Translations under genes and position numbers: made by a program | In this document: piece after piece, positions 45,312 to 52,741 of the stretch | Layout of the letters: each line of letters opens with the position of its first letter | How positions within the stretch are numbered: the stretch's first letter is position 1 | Notes under the pieces: generated by a model | Seen by the model: only the letters and a program-made list of their open reading frames with translations | What the model was told of the DNA's origin: nothing | Database searches by the model: none | Assembly: GCA_965200895.1 (NCBI GenBank) | Contig: CBDAVM010000002.1 | Span: 558,001-622,000, forward strand | DNA length: 64,000 nt | Source: WTFV01 sp965200895 | GTDB lineage: Bacteria; Acidobacteriota; Vicinamibacteria; Vicinamibacterales; UBA8438 | Direction of reading: 5' to 3'

Positions 45312-48300
45312 CTAGTGGAAGTCCCGGCTGCCGACCGCATTCGGCCCCGCGTCGAGCTCGGGGCGCCACAGCGTGTCGGCGACAAGGTGGACGACGCCGC
45401 CCGCCCGCTGGATGCTGCCGGTCACGCCGAGGAACGATGCGGTTCTCGCGATCAGCGCATGCGCATCGAACACCCGGCTCCACACGACCAGGTTCACGAA
45501 CCCGGTCTCGTCCTCGAGCGTCATGAACACCACCCCGCCCGCGGTTCCGGGGCGCTGGCGGCAGATGACGAGGCCGGCGTAACGCGTCTTCCGCCCGTCG
45601 CACATCGCCGAGACGGTGCGGGCGTCGGGAAGGCCGCGGGCCTTCAGGCAGTCCCGCAGGGCGGCGAGGGGATGGCCGCGCGGGCTGTGTGCGCTGGTGC
45701 GGTAGTCCCATGCGATGGTCTCGCCCCGGTCCAGGTCGTCGAACGCCGGGGTCTCGTCCCCCGCCGCCCCGGCCGGCAGGACCGGCGCGCGCGCACGGAC
45801 GAGGCCGCGGACCTGCCAGAGCGCGTCGCGGCGCCGCGCCTCGAGACCGGCCAGCGCCCCCGCCTCGGCGAGACGGCTCGACACCCGCTCGTCGAGACCG
45901 GTCCGGGCCACAAAGTCGGCGACCGAGTCGAACGGCGCCCTCCCCCGCGCGGCCTTGATGCAGGCCCAGTCGCGCGATTCGGACAGCCCCTTGACGTACC
46001 GCAGCCCCATCCGCACCGCGAAACCGGGCGTCGGCGCCGAAGCACGGCGCCGCATCCGCGGGAGACGCAGGCTCCCGGAGGCGTGGTCGAGCGAGCGCGG
46101 CAAGGCGTCGGGGGGCGGACTCGACGGCATCGGTCCCGACGACCCGCCCGAACCGACCGCCCCCGGGGCCGAGGACCGCGTCTCGTTCGTCGGCTCCAGG
46201 GTGCAGTCCCAGTCACTGCGCGTGACGTCGATGGGGCGCACGTCGACGCCGCGCCGCCGGGCGTCGTCGACGATGGTGGCCGGCGCGTAGAACCCCATCG
46301 GCTGCGCATTGAGCAGCGCGCAGGTGAAGACGTCGGGATAGTGGCGCCGGAGCCAGGACGTGGCGTAGGCGATCAGCGCGAAGCTGGCCGCGTGGCTCTC
46401 GGGAAATCCGTACTCCCCGAAGCCGCGAATCTGGTCGAACACCCGCTCGGCGAACTCGGGGGCGATGCCCTTGGCCGTCATCCGGCCGACGAGGCGCTCG
46501 CGGTGGCGCTCGATCCGCCCGCTGCGCCGCCACGCCGCCATGTCGCGCCGCAACTGGTCCGCCTCGCCGGGGGTGTAGTCGGCGGCGACCATCGCGAGCT
46601 GCATCACCTGCTCCTGGAACAGCGGCACGCCCTTCGTCTTCTCGAGCACCGGCTCGAGGCACGGGTGCGGGTACTCCACCGCCTCCTCCCCGTTGCGCCG
46701 CCGCAGGTACGGGTGCACCATCCCGCCGCTGATGGGCCCCGGCCGGACGATGGACACCTCGATGACGAGGTCGTAGTAGTTGCGCGGCAGCAGCCGCGGC
46801 AGCATCGCCATCTGGGCCCGGCTCTCGATCTGGAAGACGCCGACGGTGTCGCCGCGGCCGATCATCTCGTAGGTGGCCTCGTCCCCTTCGGGAATCGTCG
46901 CCATCGACAGCCTGCGGCCGTAATGCCGCTCCAGCAGGGAAAACGACAGGTCGAGCTGGGTCAGCGCCCCCAGCCCCAGCAGGTCGACCTTGAACAACCC
47001 GAGGTCCTCGATGTCCTCCTTGTCCCACTGGATCACGGTGCGGCCGGGCATGGCCGCGTTCTCGATCGGCACCAGGTCGTGCACCGGCTCGTGGCCGAGA
47101 AGAAACCCGCCGGGGTGGATGGACAGGTGGCGGGGAAAGTCCTGGATGTCGCGGGCGAGCCGCACGAGGTGGCCCGCCGCGGGGCCGTCGCTGTCGAGCC
47201 CGTCCCGCACCGTGTCCCCGTCGACCGGGTCGTAGTGGGACAACCGTCGGGCGAGCCGGTCGACCGCCGTCTCGGGCAGCCCCAACGCCTTGCCCACCTC
47301 GCGCACGGCCGAGCGGGCGCGGTAGCGGACGATGTTGGCGACCATCGCCGCCCGGTCGCGCCCGTACTTCTCGTAGACGAACCGAATCACCTCTTCCCGA
47401 CGCTCGTGCATGATGTCGAGATCGATGTCGGGCGGCTCGGCCCGCTCGCGCGACAGGAAGCGCTCGAACAGCAGATCGACCCGGGTGGGGTCGACGGCGG
47501 TGATGCCGAGGCAGTAGCAGACGGCCGAGTTGGCGGCCGACCCCCGTCCCTGGCAGAGGATGCCGTGGCGGCGGCAGAACTCGACGATCTCCCACATGGT
47601 GAGGAAGTAGCCGCAGTAGTCGAGCTCGTCGATGAGGACCAGCTCCTTGCCGATCTGCTCCCGCACTGCGGCGGGGACGCGGCCGTCGAAGCGCCGGCGC
47701 GCCCCCTCCTCGGTGAGCCGGCGGAGCCAGCCCGACGAGGTGGCGCCGGCGGGGAGGCGCTCGGACGGATAGCGGTAGCGGATGGCGTCGAGCGAGAAGC
47801 GGCACCGGGCCGCAATCTCGACCGTGCGCGCCACCGCGGCGGGGTCGTCGCGATACAGCGAGGCGACCGCGGCCGGGGCCTTCAGGTCGTGCTCGGCGTT
47901 GGCGCGGATGCGGCGCCCCGCCCGGGCGAGGCTGACGCCGTGCCGGATGCACGTCAGCACGTCCTGGAGGTCCCGGCGCGCCGGGTCGTGGTAGAGCACT
48001 TCGGTCGCCGCCGCCAGGGGCAGACCGATCTGTTGGGCCCGCGTCCGCAGCCACCCTTCCCGGGGCGTCTCGCCGGCGAGGCGGTGGCGCGCCAGCAGCC
48101 CGCTGGCCCGGTCGCCGAAGGCGTCGCGCAGGGCGGCCAGGGCCGGGCGGTCGCGGGCTGCGTCGGCCTCGGCCGCCCAGTGGACGCCGGGCCAGAGAGC
48201 CAGCAGCCCGGCGGCGTGCCCGCAGACCTCGTCCACGGTGACGCTGCACTCGCCCTTGGCGCGCCGCCGCCGGCCGCGGGTGATGAGCCGGCAGAGGTTG

Positions 48301-48584
48301 GCGTAGCCGGCGCGGTCCGTGGCCAGCAGCACCACCTGCGCCCCGCCCGCCAGCGACATCTGGGCCCCGCAGATCAGGTGCACGCCGAGCTCGCGGGCCC
48401 GCACGTGGGCGCGCACGATGCCGTACACGCCGTCCCGGTCGGTCAGCGCGAGGCCGGGCAGACCCAGGGCGTGGGCCCGCTCGACCAGCTCTTCCGGATG
48501 CGAGGCGCCTTCCAGAAACGAATAGTTGCTCTTGCACCAGAGCGGCGCGTAACTCTCCACCTTACCCATCACCCCGCGGTTCAT
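45312..48584 (-). CDS. dnaE2: Error-prone DNA polymerase III alpha subunit (ImuC)
   Basis: The 1090-residue protein is a DnaE2-type polymerase. It has an N-terminal PHP domain (YAPLWCKSNYSFLEGASHPE, LTDRDGVYGIVRAHVRA, LICGAQMSL), a C-family polymerase core with the acidic catalytic motif PPDIDLDIMHERREEVIRF and GRGSAANSAVCYCLGIT, and finger/HhH and OB-fold parts (VFMTLEDETGFVNLVVW). It does translesion synthesis during SOS mutagenesis with ImuA and ImuB. Its ATG overlaps the imuB stop (ATGA); ATG 48569 (MGKVES) is an alternative start. Last gene of the lexA-imuA-imuB-dnaE2 operon. Confidence 0.96.
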   Translation of the reverse strand: MNRGVMGKVESYAPLWCKSNYSFLEGASHPEELVERAHALGLPGLALTDRDGVYGIVRAHVRARELGVHLICGAQMSLAGGAQVVLLATDRAGYANLCRLITRGRRRRAKGECSVTVDEVCGHAAGLLALWPGVHWAAEADAARDRPALAALRDAFGDRASGLLARHRLAGETPREGWLRTRAQQIGLPLAAATEVLYHDPARRDLQDVLTCIRHGVSLARAGRRIRANAEHDLKAPAAVASLYRDDPAAVARTVEIAARCRFSLDAIRYRYPSERLPAGATSSGWLRRLTEEGARRRFDGRVPAAVREQIGKELVLIDELDYCGYFLTMWEIVEFCRRHGILCQGRGSAANSAVCYCLGITAVDPTRVDLLFERFLSRERAEPPDIDLDIMHERREEVIRFVYEKYGRDRAAMVANIVRYRARSAVREVGKALGLPETAVDRLARRLSHYDPVDGDTVRDGLDSDGPAAGHLVRLARDIQDFPRHLSIHPGGFLLGHEPVHDLVPIENAAMPGRTVIQWDKEDIEDLGLFKVDLLGLGALTQLDLSFSLLERHYGRRLSMATIPEGDEATYEMIGRGDTVGVFQIESRAQMAMLPRLLPRNYYDLVIEVSIVRPGPISGGMVHPYLRRRNGEEAVEYPHPCLEPVLEKTKGVPLFQEQVMQLAMVAADYTPGEADQLRRDMAAWRRSGRIERHRERLVGRMTAKGIAPEFAERVFDQIRGFGEYGFPESHAASFALIAYATSWLRRHYPDVFTCALLNAQPMGFYAPATIVDDARRRGVDVRPIDVTRSDWDCTLEPTNETRSSAPGAVGSGGSSGPMPSSPPPDALPRSLDHASGSLRLPRMRRRASAPTPGFAVRMGLRYVKGLSESRDWACIKAARGRAPFDSVADFVARTGLDERVSSRLAEAGALAGLEARRRDALWQVRGLVRARAPVLPAGAAGDETPAFDDLDRGETIAWDYRTSAHSPRGHPLAALRDCLKARGLPDARTVSAMCDGRKTRYAGLVICRQRPGTAGGVVFMTLEDETGFVNLVVWSRVFDAHALIARTASFLGVTGSIQRAGGVVHLVADTLWRPELDAGPNAVGSRDFH

Positions 48585-50206
48585 TCCACCGCGCCCTGCT
48601 CGAACCACGCCCGGCGGCGGCGGTCGTAGTAGATCCAGCGCCAGGCGCGCCCGGCGGCGCCGGCGAAGTAGTACTCCCGGTCGATCGGGGTCCTCCACCA
48701 GCCGCCCGACACCACCCAGGGCCCGCGCATCTCGTCGACCCGGCCGGTCGCCGCCGTTGCCGGCAGACCAGGGTCCCGAGCTGCCTCCGCCGGCGCGGAA
48801 TCGCGAGTTGCCGGCAGACCAGGGTCCTGATCCGCCGCGGTCGGCGCGGAATCGCGACCGGCGCGGGGCGGCACTCGGCCGTCCACCTCGCGCCGCCGCG
48901 GGGACGGCACCCGGCGCGGGGCAGCGAAAAAGCGGCGCACCAGCCAAAGGACGCCGGCCGGGACGGGGACCGGGCGCACGACGTGGTCCAGCGGCCGCCA
49001 GGCGAAGGCCGCCTCGGGCAGATGGCCGTCGGCCAGCGACGCCCGCACCACCGCGCCGTCGCCGAACTCGGCCCTGATGCGGGCCACCGCGCGGTCGGCG
49101 GCCCGGAGGTCGCGCCGGGTCCCCGCCTGGAAGAGCCGCAACTGCTCGCGGGTCGCCCGCGCCGGCGACACCGTCAGGCCGATCTCGATAACCCCGGCGG
49201 ACAGGGTCATGCTCTCGACGCGCAGACGCACCAGGTTCAGAACCTGCCGGACGTCGAGGGTCGGGGCAGCGGGGCGAATGCGCTCGACCCGCTCGATCCG
49301 CGGCGCCGCGGCCGGCGTATCCAGCCGCAGGCGGAGCTCAAGGCCGGCCAGCGCCTCCTGCCGCGCCGCCATCACCCCGAGCAGCGGGTCGAGGGCCTGC
49401 TCGACCCGGAACAGCAGGCGCTCGACCTCGGTCTCCGGCGCGTCGAGGTCGAGGCGGCGCGCGAGCGGCTCGACCGCCGGCGCGGGCTGGAAGGGGACGA
49501 CGAGGTTGCCGGCCGCCTCGCGGTGCAGCCGATGCGCCTCGCCGCCGAAGCGCCGGCGGACGCCGGCGGCCGGCAGCCGCAGGAACGCCCCGACGGTGCG
49601 GACCCCGAGCGTGTCGAGGGCATCGCGCAGCACGGGGTCGATGTCGAGCCGGCGCAGGGGCACGCGGCGGGCCGCCCGCCGCTCGGCCGCGGCGTCGTCA
49701 AGCACCGTCACCCGGACGTCCTGCCCCCGGCGGTCCGCTTCCGCCCCGGCCCTCGCCAGCGCATACGTGCCGAACCGGGTGAACCCCACCACCACCCGGC
49801 TCCGGAATCCGGCCGCCCGAAGCTGCGCCCGGACCCCGCGCGCCCAGTCCGCAAGCGACACGAACAGCGGCTGCAGCCCGGAGGCGTCGAGCCAGAACAC
49901 GCCGGGACAGGCGCGGGACGGCTCGATGCCCGGCGTGAACCGCCGGAGCAGGCCGACAATCGCATCGACGCCGACCGCGACGTCGCCGGGGAACACCTCG
50001 GCCGCGCGGAGCCCGCCGGCCAGCGAGAGCCCCGCCGCGTACGACATGCCGGGGAGCACCCCGGCCCGGCGGGCCGGCTCGTTCACCCACTCGACGACCC
50101 CCTGGGGCCGGTCGCGGTCGACCACCGCCGCCGGCTGCGCCGCCCACCCCGGATGCCGGCGCATCAGCAACTGGAGGGGCAGCGCGGGCACGTCAACACA
50201 GGCCAT
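48581..50206 (-). CDS. imuB: ImuB, inactive Y-family DNA polymerase of the mutasome
   Basis: The 541-residue protein has a Y-family polymerase fold (MACVDVPALPLQLLMRRHPG start; LDTLGVRTVGAFLRLPAAGV in the little-finger/HhH region). The catalytic SxDE motif is replaced by FWLDASGL, so it is predicted inactive, like other ImuB proteins that bridge the beta clamp and DnaE2. The C-terminus is extended and has a 51-bp in-frame tandem repeat (48757-48858). The start is ATG 50206, overlapping imuA by 14 bp; ATG 50230 (MSRCVVDR) is an alternative. It is part of the SOS cassette. Confidence 0.93.
   Translation of the reverse strand: MACVDVPALPLQLLMRRHPGWAAQPAAVVDRDRPQGVVEWVNEPARRAGVLPGMSYAAGLSLAGGLRAAEVFPGDVAVGVDAIVGLLRRFTPGIEPSRACPGVFWLDASGLQPLFVSLADWARGVRAQLRAAGFRSRVVVGFTRFGTYALARAGAEADRRGQDVRVTVLDDAAAERRAARRVPLRRLDIDPVLRDALDTLGVRTVGAFLRLPAAGVRRRFGGEAHRLHREAAGNLVVPFQPAPAVEPLARRLDLDAPETEVERLLFRVEQALDPLLGVMAARQEALAGLELRLRLDTPAAAPRIERVERIRPAAPTLDVRQVLNLVRLRVESMTLSAGVIEIGLTVSPARATREQLRLFQAGTRRDLRAADRAVARIRAEFGDGAVVRASLADGHLPEAAFAWRPLDHVVRPVPVPAGVLWLVRRFFAAPRRVPSPRRREVDGRVPPRAGRDSAPTAADQDPGLPATRDSAPAEAARDPGLPATAATGRVDEMRGPWVVSGGWWRTPIDREYYFAGAAGRAWRWIYYDRRRRAWFEQGAVE
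48757..48858 (-). repeat. 51-bp in-frame tandem duplication within imuB
   Basis: Units 48757-48807 and 48808-48858 each encode 17 residues (RDSAPTAADQDPGLPAT and RDSAPAEAARDPGLPAT). The repeat lies in the linker before the C-terminal region that in ImuB carries partner-binding segments. Confidence 0.9.
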
Positions 50207-50990
50207 CCGGTCCACGACACACCTCGACATGCCGCCACCCGGGTCCGCCCCGCTTGTCCTTGAGCACCCGGGCGGTGCACGTGAAGGCACCGACCCCGGC
50301 GCGGCGGGCGTCCTCCCCGGCCCGCGCCGGACCCGCGGCCGGGGCCTGCCGCGCCTCGGCCCTGAGCGACACGAGCGATCCGATCGACGCGTCGTCCTCC
50401 CGCTTCCGGGTCAGGAACAGCACCGCCGACCCGTGCTCTCTCGCCAGGCCGAGCAGGCGCATCTGCATCGCCACCGGCACCCGGGCGGCCTTGCCGAGGT
50501 CGAGCACGAGAAGGCCGAAGGCGCCCGAGCGCGCAAGGTGCTCGGCCGCGCGCGGAAGCTGATGCGCCGCCGGCAACCGGACGACGACCAGGGCGTCGAG
50601 GTCGACGCCGCCCCGCGCCGCGTCCGGGGGGAAGAAGCCACTCTCGTCGACCGTCAGCCAACCCACCGGCTCGCCGGCCCGCTGGGCGTCGAGCACCAGC
50701 GAGAACGCCAGGGTCAGCCCCGCCGCGCCCTCCCGGCTCGACAGTTCGGCGAGACGCCCGGCGAGGGCGGCCAGACGCCACGACCTGCGCGGACCGTCGC
50801 GCCGATCTCCGCCGCCTTCGAGTCGCGAGGCATCCCTCGCTTCGCCCATCTCGACGCGACGCGAGATTCCGCAGGCTGCCGACCCATCCGGGAGCGGAGG
50901 CGAAGCCATGCGCCCATCGGACCACAGCGCGGGCATACCCTCGTGACCAGCAGAGGGGCGACACAACGGTGAACCGTCGCGCATCTTCAT
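50193..50990 (-). CDS. imuA: ImuA, RecA-like mutasome accessory protein
   Basis: The 265-residue protein fits ImuA in length, position and a RecA-like core: LAALAGRLAELSSREGAAGL, LTLAFSLVLDAQRAGEPVGW, DLDALVVVRLPAAHQLPRAA, and FGLLVLDLGKAARVPVAMQM. A Walker A P-loop is not recognisable, as in several ImuA proteins. It works with ImuB and DnaE2 in SOS mutagenesis. The ATG overlaps the lexA stop by one base (TGATG). The N-terminal roughly 40 residues are poorly conserved and the true start could be further in. Confidence 0.87.
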   Translation of the reverse strand: MKMRDGSPLCRPSAGHEGMPALWSDGRMASPPLPDGSAACGISRRVEMGEARDASRLEGGGDRRDGPRRSWRLAALAGRLAELSSREGAAGLTLAFSLVLDAQRAGEPVGWLTVDESGFFPPDAARGGVDLDALVVVRLPAAHQLPRAAEHLARSGAFGLLVLDLGKAARVPVAMQMRLLGLAREHGSAVLFLTRKREDDASIGSLVSLRAEARQAPAAGPARAGEDARRAGVGAFTCTARVLKDKRGGPGWRHVEVCRGPDGLC

Positions 50991-51598
50991 CAATCCACGG
51001 TGCGGCGCACCTCGACGACCTTGCCGAGCAGGGCGATCTCCCGGTCGGACCGGATGGGTGCGAACTCGGGGTTCTCCGGATGCAGCTCCACCCGTCCGTC
51101 CCGCCGGCGCAGCCGCTTGACCGTCGCCTCGCCGTCGACCAGGGCCACCACCAGCGCCCCCGAGTCGGCGGTCGGCTGACGCCGTACGATCACCAGGTCG
51201 CCGGGCAGGATGCCGGCCCCCACCATGCTGCGCCCCTGCACCCGCAGCGCGAACAGCCCCTCTTCGGCGCGGCCGGCCGGCGCCGGAACATGGCCTTCGA
51301 CGTCTTCGACCGCCTCGGTCGGATGCCCCGCCTCGACCCGCCCCAGCAGCGGCACCCAGCCCACCGGCGCCGCCGGCTCGCCGCCCATCGACAGGCGATA
51401 GCCCCGGGCCTTGCCCCGGGCCGCCGTCAGCTTCCGCTCGGCGACGAGCTTCTCCAGGTGATAGCGCGCCGTCTGCGGCGTGCGGAAGCCGAACACCTGC
51501 TGCACCTCGCGCACCGTCGGCGGATCGCCGGCGAGCAGTCGGTCGCGAACGAACCGGAACACCCGGTCGCGGGTCCTCCCCGCCCGTGCCTGGCTCAT
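50990..51598 (-). CDS. lexA: LexA repressor of the SOS mutagenesis operon
   Basis: The 202-residue protein has an N-terminal winged helix (TVREVQQVFGFRTPQTARYH) and a C-terminal S24 self-cleavage domain. The cleavage bond is in VEAG (LLGRVEAGHPTE), the catalytic Ser in GRSMVGAGILPGDLV and Lys in EATVKRLRR. RecA filaments normally trigger its autocleavage, which releases the operon. It is the first gene of lexA-imuA-imuB-dnaE2, and an inverted GAAC-type box lies 14 bp upstream of the ATG. The HTH differs from the standard LexA one, so it may be a second, cassette-specific LexA. Confidence 0.93.
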   Translation of the reverse strand: MSQARAGRTRDRVFRFVRDRLLAGDPPTVREVQQVFGFRTPQTARYHLEKLVAERKLTAARGKARGYRLSMGGEPAAPVGWVPLLGRVEAGHPTEAVEDVEGHVPAPAGRAEEGLFALRVQGRSMVGAGILPGDLVIVRRQPTADSGALVVALVDGEATVKRLRRRDGRVELHPENPEFAPIRSDREIALLGKVVEVRRTVD

Positions 51599-51612
51599 GT
51601 TCAGAGCATATA

Positions 51613-51624
51613 ATACATATGTTC
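51613..51624 (-). promoter_or_regulatory. LexA-box candidate upstream of lexA-imuA-imuB-dnaE2
   Basis: Read on the minus strand the sequence is GAACATATGTAT, near-palindromic and close to the Gram-positive/Acidobacteria-type LexA consensus GAAC-N4-GTTC. It lies in an AT-rich island (51607-51624) that also holds TATTAT, 14 bp from the lexA ATG, which is a suitable place for autorepression. Confidence 0.6.
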
Positions 51625-51888
51625 TACAAACCAACCCTCGCAGTTCCTCTTCCCAGCTTCCATCCGTTGCGTTCCGCAACCGATTTCGCGCCGCGGCTGC
51701 GCCGTCTCGTCTGGTTTCGTCACCTGCCTAACCAAGACGGCCGCGCACCGGTCGCCGAACAGGCGATGCCCACCTCACTGAAACGACAGCCCGAGCGTCA
51801 ACCCGGTCCCAGGGTTACCGAAACTCCGCGCGCCGGCCTCGTACGGCCGGCTCGGTGCTATGCTCGCACCCGGAGGAGGACACGTGCG

Positions 51889-52332
51889 ATGAAGACCGTA
51901 CAGAAACTGACGCTCGACGACGCCCGCGTCATCATGGCCGGCGCCGAGGCCAGCGCGCGCGAGATTGGCGTCGACATGGATATCGCGATCACGGACGACA
52001 ACGGCAGCCTGCTGATGTTCCACCGGATGGACAACGGCCGGATCACGAGCATCGATGTCGCGATCAACAAGGCATTCACGGCGGCGGCGGCGCGGCGCTC
52101 GACACGCGCGTACGGCGAGGTGAGCGGACCGGGCGGTCCGGCGTTCGGCATCCACGTGAGCAACCAGGGGCGGTTCATGATCGTGGCGGGCGGGTTGCCG
52201 CTGTTCGTCGACGGGCAGATCGTCGGCGGCATCGGGTGCAGCTCCGGGACGCCCGACCAGGACGAGGTGGTGGCGCAGGCCGGGATCGACGCGTTCCTCG
52301 CGAGTCTGGGCCAGCAACAGCAGTACGCGTAG
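51889..52332 (+). CDS. GlcG/HbpS-family heme-binding-like protein
   Basis: The 147-residue protein matches the GlcG/HbpS family (PF03928-like): LTLDDARVIMAGAEASAREI, VDMDIAITDDNGSLLMFHRM, DNGRITSIDVAINKAFTAAA, and GIHVSNQGRFMIVAGGLPLF with QIVGGIGCSSGTPDQDEVVA. Members bind heme or corrinoids or assist oxidoreductases; no enzyme activity is assigned. A strong GGAGGAGGA lies before ATG 51889. No signal peptide is seen, unlike the exported neighbours. Downstream are a small lipoprotein and a cytochrome-propeller protein in the same direction, so it may help a heme-containing oxidase. The upstream gap (51599-51888) carries the LexA box and no gene. Confidence 0.88.
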   Translation: MKTVQKLTLDDARVIMAGAEASAREIGVDMDIAITDDNGSLLMFHRMDNGRITSIDVAINKAFTAAAARRSTRAYGEVSGPGGPAFGIHVSNQGRFMIVAGGLPLFVDGQIVGGIGCSSGTPDQDEVVAQAGIDAFLASLGQQQQYA

Positions 52333-52362
52333 CACCGAGCGGATGGCTGAACGGGAAGTCAC

Positions 52363-52728
52363 GTGAAGGCCGGCAGGCGAGGCGGCATCGTGATCTGGGC
52401 GGCCTTGTGCGCCGTCGTCGGGGGATGTGTGCAGGAGGATTCCGCCGCCGAGCCCGCGCCGCCGGCGTTCGACCAGCAGGGCGTCGTCAACGAAGCGTGG
52501 CGCATCCTCAAGATGGCGACCGCGCATGACGTCATCACGCTCGAGGTGGAGGTGGCCGATCCGGAGACGGCGTCGGAGGTCGCCCGCGAATTGCTGGCGC
52601 CGTTGGAGAGTCGTTACGCCGAGGCGCTCGTCTACGTCTACGAGGCCGGCGAGGGCGAGGGCGGGCACGTGCCGGCCATGCGGTTCCAGTGGACCGCGGA
52701 GGGCGGAATCGTCGCGATGGAGTACTAA
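52363..52728 (+). CDS. Small lipoprotein of unknown function
   Basis: The 121-residue product starts at GTG 52363 (MKAGRRGG) and has a lipoprotein signal ending in VVGGC (Cys about 22). A short alpha/beta domain follows (QGVVNEAWRILKMATAHDVI, EVADPETASEVARELLAPLE, RYAEALVYVYEAGEGEGGHV). It sits 30 bp after the GlcG-like gene and 13 bp before the cytochrome-propeller gene, so the three are likely one operon. I do not recognise the family. Confidence 0.75.
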   Translation: MKAGRRGGIVIWAALCAVVGGCVQEDSAAEPAPPAFDQQGVVNEAWRILKMATAHDVITLEVEVADPETASEVARELLAPLESRYAEALVYVYEAGEGEGGHVPAMRFQWTAEGGIVAMEY

Positions 52729-52741
52729 GCAGGAGGCATCG

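Noticed and set aside
45294..48629. A 1111-codon + strand frame over dnaE2
   Set aside because: It shadows dnaE2, which has all its family motifs; the + frame has no recognisable domain.
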